Shown here: piece after piece, positions 33,101-44,245 of the stretch
How positions within the stretch are numbered: position 1 is the stretch's first letter
How the letters are laid out: every line of letters begins with the position of its first letter
Assembly (NCBI GenBank): GCA_907165135.1
Contig: OU015566.1
Coordinates: 5,874,157 to 5,938,156, forward strand
Length of the DNA stretch: 64,000 bases
Reading direction: 5' to 3'
Origin: Oikopleura dioica
Taxonomy: Eukaryota > Chordata > Appendicularia > Copelata > Oikopleuridae
Position numbers and translations under genes: made by a program
The notes under the pieces: generated by a model
Database searches by the model: none
The model's input: only the letters and a program-made list of their open reading frames with translations
Told to the model about the DNA's origin: nothing

Positions 33101-35356
33101 ACGGACGATAAGTACGAAGAAGGAGAAAGCCTTTTGGAGAAAGTAATCGACAATAACCACTGGCTTGGCCCTGCAATATCAAAAAGACAAAGTGAAATTT
33201 CGAGGTCTTCGCGAGTTGTTTTCGCTGGATTCTTCTTCTTGCTATCGATATTTTTCTCCTTTCTATATTTCTTTTACCTGGCCAATTCAATTTCTACGTA
33301 CATTCCTATGATGTTCCTGCTCTTTGGACCGCTAACTCTTTCCACTCTTCAGTTACCGCTGCTTACAATTGTTTTTCTGATGCTTCCGATGCAGATGTAC
33401 AGTCGCACTATTCTACTGAAGATTGCTAGAATGCGTTTTATACAACGCTTTGTTGTTCATACTTTCGCCGGGTTTTCAATACTGTTTTTTGGCGGACTCA
33501 TGCTTATTCAAACATCATCAATCAGTGAAATATACTTCGACTTGTGGATGACAGGAAATTATTTTATTGTCGTTCTTGAGCTCTTTCTGATCCCTCTTCT
33601 CTCTGCCTGTTTAAGACAAACAACCGACCAAAGTGAGCTAGAATACATTTTCTTGGATTATTCGGAATCATATGAAAATGGACTGTACCAAAAGCTGAAA
33701 AAATCAGTTTTGGATAGAGAAGCGATCACAAATCTGGTCTACAGATCGAAACACAAGACTGACTTTTACATCACTTTGCGTCGATTTATTTCTTATTTAT
33801 TACTGACGTTGAGCTTGTATGGTCTCTCAACAGTCATTCTCCCGACTGAGAAGTACTACCTCGACAAAAACTTCCGCGACAAAGTCTCGATCGTCCCAAG
33901 CGAAACTCAACTCAACATTTCTTCAACTTGGCATTTGATTCAAGACGAAATCGTTCCGCTCATCCACTCCGGCAATCTCATCAACGGCGAAAAGGCAAGC
34001 GAGAAAGACAAAGCCTTTGCAAAAGACCATGTTAACTTCCGCCTTGGCCCTGCTTCTTTGATTCAGCATCGCGATCAATGCGGCTTTTTCACTACTTATT
34101 GGAATCAACAACCAAATGCTACAGAACGAACATTAGAAAAGGTCAAGAAGTCCCCACTTCTTTCCTCTTATTATTCAAAAACACGATCATCTATTTCTTC
34201 CGACATCTTTCTCCAAACTCCTTCTCGACTCTCCCGTTCGACTTGCGCATTCACCTCTATTCTCGGAAGCTCAAAAGAAAGTGCCGATTACATGACAAAT
34301 TATCTCCGCAAAAACGCCTGGTTTGACCAAAACACAAAATTGCTCATCTTTGAACAGAGCTTCTTGAACATGAACATCAACGCTTTCGCTCAATTTCGAG
34401 CTGTCTTCGAATTCGCGGAGGGAGGTGCTATCATTCCTTCTTTGACGATCCAGCAACTCAAAAATGTCGAATTGACGGATTACACTTTCTCATTAAACCT
34501 CACTGTTTTTATTGCTCTGCTTTTTTATGAAACAATCGAGATCTTTAATATTTTGCGAAAGCAGGAAGTAACATTTCTTTCATTTTATAAAACAATTCTG
34601 ACGACAATCGACGTTGTCATTTTGGCTTTCATCATTCTCCGATCAAATTATCTCTCCGAAGCAATCGACAATTTCATCCTGGATCCAGAAGGGGCTCCGA
34701 CATTTTCAAAAGTGTTTTTGATTCAGCATCATTTTATTTCGCTCGTCGCGATGTCTCTTTTTCTACACAGCTTTCTGCTCATCCACATTCTCTCAACTCT
34801 CAACGCCGTCAGACGTAAGAAGTAGAACCTGTCCCTTCTTTATCAATTTTCAGAGTACAAGAGCATCCTCAAACAACTGAAAAAGACGCTGGCTCCATTC
34901 GTGTTGGCGCTTTTGCCGATTCAATTCGGGCTCTCCTCCGTCGTTTTCCTGATCTTTCGCTACTCATCCTTCATTTTCCGCTCTTTGTGGAAAACCTTCT
35001 TTGTCATCATTTGGCAGGGCTATCTCAAGCCTTCAGGTACATTCCATTTCTCGACAACAAACATAATTTTTGAAGATATGCGAGTTGAAGTGGACGAACT
35101 TCCCGATCCGAACTGGCGCTTACTGGCGAAGTTCATCTATTTTGCTTTGAATCTTTCGATGATGTACTTGACGATGAATGTGATTGTGGCGATCATTTGC
35201 GAGACGAATCAGAGCGTCAAAGAAGATGAGCTCGAGTTGGACTGGCTCAGTCTTGTTTCGGAGAAAATCAAAAAGCTACGAAGAAATGCTGCGTCCAAGA
35301 AGATTAACAATGAGAAATCGATTGATCGGAGAGAAACATACAAAGTGCCTCACTAA
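27199..35356 (+). CDS. Polycystin-1-like receptor/channel with LamG-like repeats, PLAT and EGF domains
   Basis: Six exons: 27199-27633, 27699-28675, 28714-28954, 28999-30326, 30367-34814 and 34854-35356, 2,643 aa with all junctions in frame. A signal peptide (MIDFVIFAFFLFPGVFA) is followed by four copies of a 180-residue beta-rich module. Its signatures are ALNYKFS.EVYCDH, GS.GDR.F, GEWNTYSVEVRQ, SPTTLRYV, SGDLKVFVSDN and VRNFIYQTF, and it resembles LamG/ConA-like folds. Between modules 2 and 3 (about residues 445-551) is a PLAT-like domain (GGGTDGSINFG ... IEIAEYDDDGW). Calcium-binding-type EGF repeats (DINECE..., DVDECEE...) span about 1125-1355. A GPS-like cysteine motif lies near 1660, without the usual HLT/S cleavage tripeptide. 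Eleven or so membrane segments begin near 1712. The polycystin extracellular domain (about 2155-2350) and the pore region complete it. In the family, PKD1-type proteins pair with TRPP channels. Confidence 0.9.
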
Positions 35357-35955
35357 TTTTGCAAATAAAACAACCAAAAAATATCGAGTTTTAAAGCGGT
35401 TAATAAAGCGTTTATTCTTGGCCCTTTGCTTTTCTAATGATTACGATGATGTTTGAGACGAACGATCTTTGAAGAATATTAAAGTATCGTCTCTCCACTT
35501 GATACAATGGCTTTGTTGATCCGGGCGATTTCTCGAGCGCGATTGATGATTCTATTTCTGGCGGAATTCTGCCCAAAGCAGGTTTTAGCTTTTGGTGAAA
35601 ACAGCAAAGAGAAAAATCATTTTTTCAGACGAAGGCGAGCCGGAGCGAATTCTGAGAAGAAGAAACTCGAAAAACTAGCAAATGAATAAATTGTACAGTG
35701 AACTTCTGGTAGCAAGCCGCTTACAAGAAGAATCAGCATATAAACCTTAGCAACTGTACATTTCGAAAAATAGAAATTTTGAAAATAAAAACTCAACTTA
35801 TTCCAAGGCAAAGAAAAAGCTCTGACATTAAAAATAGAGCACGAACGGAGAGCAAACTGTCCAGCTGTCAGACAACCAATGTCCGAAGTCCTCATAAACG
35901 AGCTTGTTTTAACTTTTTCACATAACAGCTTTTTCTCTCTCAGAGATCACTCGTT
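35357..35955. other. Spacer plus repeated upstream segment of gene copy A
   Basis: From about 35483 the sequence is shared with the regions before copy C (from 59423, full length) and copy B (from about 45170, only its 3' part). It includes a short open frame at 35507-35689 (MALLIRAISRARL...) whose ATG is not preserved at 59456. It may be a leader gene or just duplicated promoter DNA. The polycystin polyadenylation signal AATAAA is near 35366. Confidence 0.5.
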
Positions 35956-37710
35956 ATGGTTATCAAAGAAGAAAATGAAGACATTGAAAATGCGATTTTC
36001 AAAACTAAAATCAAGGTAATTTTTATCTTTATTGGTGATCATCTGACAGGGATGATACTGTTTAGTTACAAAGTTTAATGGGCATTACAGTTAGCTTAAT
36101 CATCTTGCTAAAAATAAATTTTGAAAATAGTGCCTCGACTGTGACTGCATCGGGACCCTGAGAAAAAAAGGCAAGAAGGTTTATCTTTTTCCGGAAGAAA
36201 TTCTGACAACCCGAAGCATTCGCACTCAAGAAAACGATATCAAGAAGAAGGAAAAAACATGGAAAAAAAAGGTCACTGCGAAAATGAGCTTGGCGAAACA
36301 CGGGAACGCCACCGATCCGCAGCAGTTCAGCTATCTGACTCTTGGCACCATTTTCTGGGTCACTGTTATGCTCATAGGTAACCTCTCGAGTAATTTAAAT
36401 ATCCACTTTTGCAAGCAAACTTCGCCTCTTTGGAAAAATCCCGCGGCGTAACGACTTTTCTGACGTCGAGCTGTCACCGAAACTACAAGAAATGCGTTAA
36501 AATTTCGACAATGGACTTTTGCGGTCATCTAATGAAGCGATGCCGTGACACCAAGGAGTTTATCCTTCCCGAGCCGGTTTCGAAGGTAGAGCTTGTCAAA
36601 GCGGCGCCCCTTGTTTTTTCACAGGAAGAAAACGAAGTGAATCTCCGCCGCTGTCAGAAGAAACGCTTTTACGACCAGAGAGTCTGCCGCCATCTCTGCT
36701 CGAACGCGCTGGTTTTGAAATCAACAAGGACCAACCCAATCACGCCCTGCGAGTCAATCTGCTTTGGGCTGACTAGAAATTTCGACTCCGCCGGAGAAGT
36801 TTGCCCATTTCAGAAGTACTGTTCCAAAGGTTGTCCGTGTCCTCATTACGAGTGCGAGAAGTTGGAGTCGCCTCAAAACTTGTTCCAGTTTTTGATCTCC
36901 GAAAATCTGAAAATAGTTTAAACTTGTCAGTGCCTATCTTAAACATATCATCTACAACCCAGTTGACATCAACTGAGTCAACTTCGACGACTTGGTCAAC
37001 AATGTCGTCTTCACCGCAGTCATTATCAACTTGGTCGACTCCAACAACAACAATCATAACAACTCCTATAACAACTTCAACTCCGTCAACGGTGTCTTGG
37101 ATCAACTCAACTACCCAATCAAATGGTAGCGCAGAGCTGACAGAAAGTGAACATGAAGAACCAAAATTTGCGATTTTATTGGCCGATTTCTTTGAAAGAA
37201 ATCAATCAAAAACGACAAATGCCTCAGATTTTTTGTATTCTTATGAACGGTTTTGATCAATCTAAAAGAATGTCATCAAAGCTAAATTGTGTTAACATTC
37301 AAAAGTTTCCCGGTAAAAAACCTTCAAACCAAAAAAAGTCGACCGGTACTACTTTTCTCAACGGTGAGCATTACTTGGTCGATGCCTTTGGAAACTTGAT
37401 GAAAATGAAAGAAAATGGCGATGCTCCGATTTTAGTTCCGAATCGACGCAAAGACTTGTAAGTCTATCATTTACATATTCTTTAAAGATCAAAATTTGGT
37501 TCGCAACAAGAGCCAAGGCTTTCGTTTGGTATAAAATTGTGTCGCCAAGGCGCGTATAATTTTTCGTTTTAAAGAGGCCGCTTCGTTTTCCACTTTGGGT
37601 CGTCGATTGGAACTCACCACATTGAGATTCGCCTTAAAGACAGAGATCGAAAGATCTTCCCCGTCGTTGTTATCTGAAAACGGTCGAAAACCAGATGAAC
37701 CCTAAAAAGA

Positions 37711-37886
37711 TTATTTGAAAGGTCAAGAATGCTTCCACTCTCTTGTTGTCCTGCTTTACTTTTTAGACTTACTGTTGCCTCTTGATAACACGGAAAAGGG
37801 CAGTTTAGGTGTTGTGTTCCAGTTAGGTGAACACTGACTTTACACTTGATTGTGCATGAGTTGCACAGACTGAACGCAGTGGACGA
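37711..37886. repeat. Direct-repeat left copy flanking the common intron element (copy A)
   Basis: Matches 40376-40530 (e.g. GATAACACGGAAAAGG, CACTGACTTTACACTTGATT, CACAGACTGAACGCAGTGGA). The same pair recurs at about 51745-51915 / 55455-55622 in copy B, and the left one at about 61685-61850 in copy C. The two repeats bound a 2.7-kb block. This looks like long direct terminal repeats of an unidentified element, diverged from each other. Confidence 0.6.
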
Positions 37887-39134
37887 TCGAATCCAGAAGG
37901 TCCGATTGAAGTCGACAAGCGTATTCGAAGTCGGCACTATCGATGACTGGGGGCGATCAGCAATTCCAACGGATTTCTTCGAGTTTGAAACCCAGCAGAC
38001 TTGTGGAAATTACTAGTCGGGTTCTTGAGCAATCGTGCGCTGGCGAAAATCAGCGGCGGCAAAAGAAGAGGCTTTTCTACCTGTTTAATGCACTGAAGTT
38101 GATTCCAAGTCTTTTTCAAGCTGTTTTCCAGCTGTTTTGGGCGACGTTGACGCATGTGAAGAGGAGTTCAACAACGGCCGTGACGAGTTAAAGTTGACCC
38201 AGCGAGGCGGGCTAATAGATGACAAGTCGGGCAGTACGTCTCGGGAGTTTGTGTCGACCAGTGCGAGGCAGTGGCAGATAGGGCACTTCCGTGGGCGTCG
38301 TTGTTGAAGTCGAAGGTGTTGCAAACAGCGCTGTCACTGGACAAAGTGTACACGAGACTTGATTTACCTCAAAGAAGCGCTCAAGTTTTTGAAAAACTGT
38401 GAGCAGCGCGTTTTACGCGTCTTTGGGTCGAGACTTTACCAGCTGAAGTCCATCAGCATAAATTCGGTTGGTTCAGGCAGAAGTAGCAGTGTTGGCGGGA
38501 TATGTTGTGATTGCGCGCGGCAGTTGGCGGAATCAGCAACGGCAACAGTTGTTTTTTGCCTTGGCGCCAGGAAATTGGGCCAAGTTGACTGTGGTGCGGC
38601 GGTCGACGTCAGCAAACAGTCGAAACAAGTTCGTCTAGGTCCAGAGTTGAGCGGCAGAATTCCGGTAGTGCTAAACTTGGCGGCAGAATCGATGAAGTCG
38701 AAACGAGTGCCTGCGTTGACTCCGAGTAATAAACCGATCAAGTTTATTTTCTCCTTCAGGGGCTTTGTGAGGAGCAAATTCAGGCATTTTCGAAGTAAGA
38801 ATGGCCGGAAAAAATATAAATTTTCGATTTGACAGAAATTTCAATTAGGGGGTAAACCACTATGTTGACCGTCTTAGTCATTGTCTGAACCCTGAAAATC
38901 ACCTGAAAAAAACCTTTTTTTTTCATTGCCCGGGGCGATTTTTAGACCATTTTTATGAATTTCTTGCGGACAATCAAAGCTCACGTGATAATTGACAAAA
39001 TCACGTGATTAAAATATCTTTGAAAAGCTTATTTTCTGTAGATTGGCGCAAGAAGAAAAAAATTGAAAATAATTAATTCTTAATACCGAAAAAAATAGTT
39101 CTCTAGTTGACCTTGTCGTTATTTCATTTTATTG

Positions 39135-39174
39135 GCAGCGACTAGTATCGGAGTAGAACTCCTTCTTCAGGGTA
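39135..39174 (-). ncRNA. Degenerate hammerhead-like motif, left flank, copy A
   Basis: Reverse complement carries CTGAAGA, a GGAGT/ACTCC hairpin, then GATAC instead of GAAAC, so the conserved core is mutated. The stem I pairing sequence is also altered (GTACC). Confidence 0.35.
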
Positions 39175-39275
39175 CAGATCAATAAACAGTTAACCCAGAA
39201 AAACGAGGGCGCCAAGATGCACAGGAGGATGATGATGATATACAAACACATTACTTTTAAGCCACTTTTACTGGA

Positions 39276-39809
39276 ATGAGATGCGACTCGATAGGGAAAA
39301 AGATCCAGAAAATCATAAGTAGAATAAGTCCATCTTTTCGTGTCATTATGGCATGGAAAACAGTCAGACTAGAATCTGTTATTTATCCAAAATTTAAAAA
39401 AGAAATCCCACTTCGAAAGATGTCTTGTTGTATCTATGAATACAAATGTTTCTGTGGAATAAGATATCAAGGAGAAACTATAAGACCACTAGAAAAACGA
39501 TTCCACGAGCATTTCGATAGTCCCTCAGTCAATTTGCCTGTTAGATCGCATGCGATGGGGTGTGAGAAATTTATGACGCAGTTTAACATTTTCAAAAGTG
39601 ATCCAAGCACTTTATCAAAGTTCAAACGTAAAAACACTTCGTTAGCTACTCTACTCTGTTAATTCGCCTTTGAATCTAAACTCATTTCTTTAGTCGAAAC
39701 TAATTTGGAGAACTATCACGAACGTAAAACTGGTGAAGCATTCTCAATTCTGCTTACCGATCCAATTCTAAACCGTCAAGTTCAAAGTAAAAGTGTGAAC
39801 TTCTTGTAA
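39276..39809 (+). pseudogene. GIY-YIG endonuclease ORF (Penelope type), copy A, broken
   Basis: Same frame as the intact copy at 53410-53943, but a TAA replaces a glutamate codon at 39659-39661 (between TLLC and FAFESK). Conserved features kept: CCIYEYKCFCG, RYQGETIRPLEKRFHEH and the distal glutamate region. Confidence 0.75.
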
Positions 39810-39959
39810 AAAAAGGGCATTGAACTGTGCATCTTGGCGCCCTTTTTGTCATTTTCTGTTACGCGCTTATATCTCGATTGTAATCTCGCTCTTTACTCAG
39901 ACGCGCTTTTTCGCTTCTCAAGGTAACATCGTTTTTCTGGGTTAACTGTTTATTGATCT

Positions 39960-40000
39960 GTAGCCTGAAGAAGGAGTTCTACTCCGAAACTAGTCGCTGC
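39960..40000 (+). ncRNA. Hammerhead-ribozyme-like motif, right flank, copy A
   Basis: Order fits a minimal type I hammerhead: stem I strand GTAGC, core CTGAAGA (plus one extra A), stem II GGAGT-TCT-ACTCC, core GAAAC, a two-pair stem III (AC-TA-GT), cleavage base C, then GCTGC, which can pair with GTAGC (one G-U). Minimal hammerheads are known in the terminal repeats of Penelope-like elements. The extra A before stem II and the five-pair stem I leave activity uncertain. Confidence 0.6.
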
Positions 40001-40375
40001 CAATAAAATGAGATACTGAAAAAAATATTTCAATTTTTCGGCCAATCAGAAAAGTCGGATTTTCGAAATTTTTTAAATTTGCACCAATCCTCGTAATCTG
40101 AGCTTACAAGTGATGCCTAAATTACTTGGTTTCAGTAAGTATAACGTGAGTAATGACTGTCCGAAGACGAAAAATTCATATTATTCTGGCATATCACCGC
40201 TCGCTGCGGAGCAAGTATCAGCAGAAATCAAGCAGTTCAAGGGTCTCCAGAAGTTTCCCAGCTCGCTTTGTGACCAAGTGAAACCAGGCGATCGAAAGCG
40301 TGTTACTTATCGTAAACTAGGTCCAGTGTCTGGCGAAAGCAATGAGCACATCTGTTGTCACCAGTTGATATGTCC

Positions 40376-40530
40376 GAAGTGCCTTCTTAGTTCACGAGGT
40401 CTTGCTCTACTCTCTAGTCTAACTGCAGCCTCTAGATAACACGGAAAAGGAGAGTTTAGGTCTTGAATTTCAGTTAGGTAAACACTGACTTTACACTTGA
40501 TTGTGTATGAATTACACAGACTGAACGCAG
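40376..40530. repeat. Direct-repeat right copy flanking the common intron element (copy A)
   Basis: Partner of 37711-37886. After it come about 130 bp with short ATAAACTTTTGACCA repeats, then the acceptor of the next exon at 40663. Confidence 0.6.
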
Positions 40531-41656
40531 TGGATAAGCGGCGGGCGCCTCAAGATCTCTATCAGATCTATCAGCTTCTTGCTGACCTAACATTGTTATA
40601 AACTTGTGTTTATAAACTTTTGACCAGTTAAATAAGTGTTTATAAACTTTTGACCAATAAAAGTTCCCCGAACGACCGTCCAGACAAATGTTACTATTAC
40701 GCGCCCGATTATAACCTTAACAGATTCGAGGAAGCTCAAGGTGAGAATCAGCCCTTAAATTTTCCTTGTTCCTTGACATTTAAGGCTACATCGCGAGCAA
40801 CCACGTCAACGCTCGAACATCTTCAATCAGCTTTGGCGGCACATTTATTTTGATGAGCTTGAGACTCGGCAGAAACTGGATCACCATTTCGAAAACAGTC
40901 GCTCTTAACTCAATCCGAGCAACGGAGCAGTTGGAGAAGGGCTGGAGAAAAGACGAGATCACGGTTCCAGCTATGTTTCGCGACTTTGATCCAGTGCACG
41001 TGATTCCTCTGGAATGGATTCAAAAGATATTTTGTACTTGCCCTTTCTGCTTTTTCTGTGAATCCTAAAAGATCGACCTTGGTCAGTTGATGCTCATTCT
41101 CGTCACTCGAAGCATTGCTCTCTCAAACACGCAATACTCACTTTTACTCGAAAAAGAGGGGAAATTCCTGACGCTCGGCAATGAATGGATAGGCTCCTTG
41201 GTCAAGTACGAGCGAGAATCGCGTTGTTTCTCTGGTTTGTACGCACCGAAAGATTACGCTTATTCAAATGCTTTCGGAACCAACAACGACGAGTGTGAGT
41301 ATTTCATCAATGGCTTCATAAACAACGATCGTATTTATCTCCAGAATATTGTTTTCGATACTACTTTTGAAGTCTATTTCGACTTCGGAGAGGATCTTAA
41401 CTTTAGTATCGTCGTAATTTAAGTCAGATTATCTTATGTTCTCTACTACCACTCGTTGTTGTCCGTAAGTCGTGTAGCTCTAGATATAATTTGATCCTCT
41501 AAAAGATCGCATCGAGCTCGATTTCCGACAACAAAGTGCTGAAAACATAATGCTAGTGACTAGCAACCCGTATTTCGAATTCCACAAAGATGTCTTTCCG
41601 TACTTCGCGAAAAACGCTGTCAAAAATCAAACCGCTTTTCCGCAATCAGGCGAGGC

Positions 41657-41925
41657 TCTTAAATAATCAAGAGAGTATTGATTCTCTCACTCAGAACCTC
41701 ACACGTCTTACACCGAGAGTTGCTCTGGGTCGTGGCTTGGAACAGGCTCTGCGGGAGTTGGCACTTGGCCGTGGGCGCCTTGCATCCTATTTGCTCAGCT
41801 GGAGGCCTTGCCTGAACCTTGCCACTGCAATGTTTTGACCGCGATACAAAACGGACAACCCCGTAATGTGACATTACAGACAGCGCTGACTTCAGAGATA
41901 GTAGCAGCGTTTTACAAAGCCTTAA
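41657..41925. other. Copy-A-specific insertion in the kelch-like coding region
   Basis: Copy B reads continuously from the GGCGAGGC word to AGCAAGCAGTTTG across about 55 bp (57000-57070). Copy A has about 270 bp here, mostly unrelated GC-rich sequence. No terminal repeats or A-tail were recognised. It destroys the reading frame. Confidence 0.55.
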
Positions 41926-42094
41926 AAAAGCAAGCAGTTTGTCTCCACCATATCCACTGGCGATTCTGCCAGATTTCCCCTTTTCTTCTTTCAATGGGTC
42001 CCTTTTCCATATTTCTTCATTTCAGCTTGACTTAAACGAAACGCAAAAACTTACTTTAGACATTAAGTAAAGAGTCTTAATTCTAATGCTAATT

Positions 42095-42703
42095 TATTTA
42101 ACCTTAGCCGCCAAAATATTATTTTGACCCTACCGGCCAAATGCACCATTACGAGGACTGGACTTTCGGTAACTATTTATTGGACGCAAAAGACTTGTCG
42201 GGAAACAAGGAGCTTAGCAAATGCGTGGTTTATTGAGTAAAACAGCCCAGACATGGACAAACTGGCAGCAGAGAGAAGTGTAATTAAGAACCGGTTGTTC
42301 ATGTGAAAAATAGTTGGGGGGACAGTTTCCAATGAAATATGTGCATTAGCGCGCATTCACGCATGAATGCGCGTGAGGCTGTGGGTAATGAATTGAGACG
42401 TGGAAGTGACTTATATGATCAAATATAGAGCCAAAAATCCAAATCCCCATACCATGAGTGGTGCATAACGCGGTTATGTTCTTGAAAAAATAATTAAAAG
42501 TCTATCACATTAACCGAGAATAGCAGAAAGGTTGCCGAAGGGTAGCTAATCGATAATTAGCCTTACAGTTTTTTGCTTTTTTGAAAGAACAAAATCAATT
42601 CGCCGGAAGAGCTGATTATTTGACCGGTAATCCACAGATGGTGGCACCATCATGGTCACCATGATTCATGGTGCACTCTGGCCAGCTAAGGTTAAAATAA
42701 ACT
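42095..42703. mobile_element. TIR element in a copy-A intron
   Basis: Ends share TTTAACCTTAGC(C/T)GG in inverted orientation over about 15 bp. The body is non-coding and contains palindromes such as CGCGCATTCACGCATGAATGCGCG and GGCACCATCATGGTCACC. It is absent from copy B, which has a different element at nearly the same position (57221-57595). Confidence 0.6.
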
Positions 42704-44245
42704 GATCGAATAATATTCTTGACTCTCAGAAGACGAAATCTTTTCTGACAAAAGCAGCGAAAACTCTTGAATTTCGATCTTATAATGAAAAATCTATCTT
42801 CGCAATTAAAACTTACGAAAACAGCTCGATTGCGGTCTTATCAGACTTTTTCGAGAAATCGATCATTTTGGACGATCCGTTAAGCACAGATTGGACATCT
42901 CTTGAATTCGTTTTCAAGGTCGAAGACGACTCACTACTTTCTCTTGTTGTGAGGAGAGAGGGCGAGGATATAGCAGCAAGGCAAATGAACGAGCTTCAAA
43001 CTATGGAAGAAAAAAGAATCAGAGTTTTCAAATTCGACGACGAAACCGAAATCAAAAATGTTTTTTTCTATCAAAATCGACCGAGTCAGATTCTTGTTAT
43101 CTTATCTGAACCAGAATTACTACACCATTATGCCCTGTTTGGAGACGGCTTTAAAAACGAAAATACAAACATGATTGTTCCGACGATTCTTCAGAATAAA
43201 ATCTACGACTCTAAAGCTGCTTTTGTGAAAGGCAAGTTGCATTTTTTCGGCGGCCGTCAGAGATCAAAATTAGTAGACTGCTCTTTGAAACTCCTTATTG
43301 ACTATTTTTTAGATTATTATTCTTGTCGAATGCGATTTTAGGCTTCTCCCGATTAGGCTTCGGAATAGATTTTATGCTGGAAGCAGCGCGCTCACAATTT
43401 CAAACGGAACTGAAGGTTCGTCGCAAGAATACATTATTATTTTTACATTTTTCAGCTCTTGTTTGTTTTGATGAGAAAACAGACAAGAAGTGCGAGATTT
43501 TTAACGGCACTGCTGTTGAAAAACTCGCATTCGAACCAAGAGAAGGGCACTGGAACGGTGGACTTGCTCATTTTAAAGGACGGCCAACAGCAGTCGGCGG
43601 TGAAAATTATCCAAGATCGAACAAAGGATACACGGAAACCCTGACTGAAAATGGCTGGGAAGAAGTGCCTCGTCATCCAATGTTATTTTATTTTGCAAAT
43701 TTTTTATTCAGCATGATTTAAGAGAGATAACCCAGTTTTCTGTTGCTGGATTGCCGTCGGGATCAATTGCTACGTTGGGGGGCTGGGATACGAAGAAACA
43801 GAAAATTCTAAAGGCGATTTTCGTTTTGAATAAATTTGAAAAATGGAAAACAATGGGAAATCTGCTTCAAGTAAGTTCATTTCGGGGTATTTTGAAAATT
43901 TGATAATTAATTATTTCAAAAAATCTATATTTTTCAGCCTTGTTACTATGGATCGGCAATTCAAGTCGGCACCGCTTTATATTTATTCCCTGGAGAAAGC
44001 GACGAATCAACTCGAATGATACAACGCGTAAATCTAGGAAAGGTTGTCCAATTTTTCAAGAAACTTCTTTCGGAAAGCTTTCGATAATTTTAAGGAAAAA
44101 GTGATCAACTGATGTCAAAGACGGAGACAATATTGTTGCAGTCGAGTTTGTTGGGGAACATGAGAAATTTCATTTGGACCCGTTTCTGTTCATATCGCCG
44201 TCGAATTTCTGCACCGCGAAACATGATCAATGTCCTTATCAATAA

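Larger units (their letters stand above)
39119..40013. mobile_element. Penelope-like element fragment A with inverted flanks
   Basis: A GIY-YIG endonuclease frame is flanked by inverted repeats: TTATTGGCAGCGACTAG... at the left and ...CTAGTCGCTGCCAATAA at the right, about 85 bp of good match, continuing in part with GGCGCCAAGATGCAC / GTGCATCTTGGCGCC. Reverse transcriptase is missing. Copies B and C sit at the corresponding intron position, so insertion preceded the gene duplication. Confidence 0.7.
35956..44245 (+). pseudogene. Tandem gene copy A: membrane protein with Cys-rich region, Thr/Ser stalk and kelch-like propeller (frameshifted)
   Basis: Exons: 35956-36015, 36131-36377, 36416-37234, 37269-37457, 40664-40740, from 40785 on, then a C-terminal kelch-like part to about 44245. 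The short N-terminus and one hydrophobic span (TLGTIFWVTVMLIGNL) indicate a type II membrane protein. The next about 190 residues hold some 15 cysteines (e.g. CPFQKYCSKGCPCPHYEC). A Thr/Ser/Pro-rich stalk and strands of a probable propeller follow (FLNGEHYLVDAFG, GKLHFFGG, HWNGGLAHF, YTETLTENGWEEVPRHP, GSAIQVGTALYLFPG). Lesions: one base is missing in exon 3 near 36878 relative to copies B and C, TAA replaces TCA near 41067, and a foreign insertion with downstream stop sits at about 41657-41925. The region 42868-43260 reads well. The function is unknown. Confidence 0.65.

Noticed and set aside
35507-35689. 60-codon frame MALLIRAISRARL upstream of copy A as a real gene
   Set aside because: The ATG is lost and the frame altered in the equivalent segment before copy C, and the 5' part is absent before copy B. 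Kept only as a repeated segment.
36773-37105. Minus-strand Asp/Val-rich open frames over the Thr/Ser stalk (also 46362 and 60837)
   Set aside because: They are mirror frames of the ACN/TCN-rich stalk codons. The plus-strand exon fits homology across all copies.
38436-38777. Minus-strand 113-codon frame in the common intron (also 52640 and 62399)
   Set aside because: No recognisable domain, and the frame is broken in copy B. Considered chance open frame in a repeated intron element.
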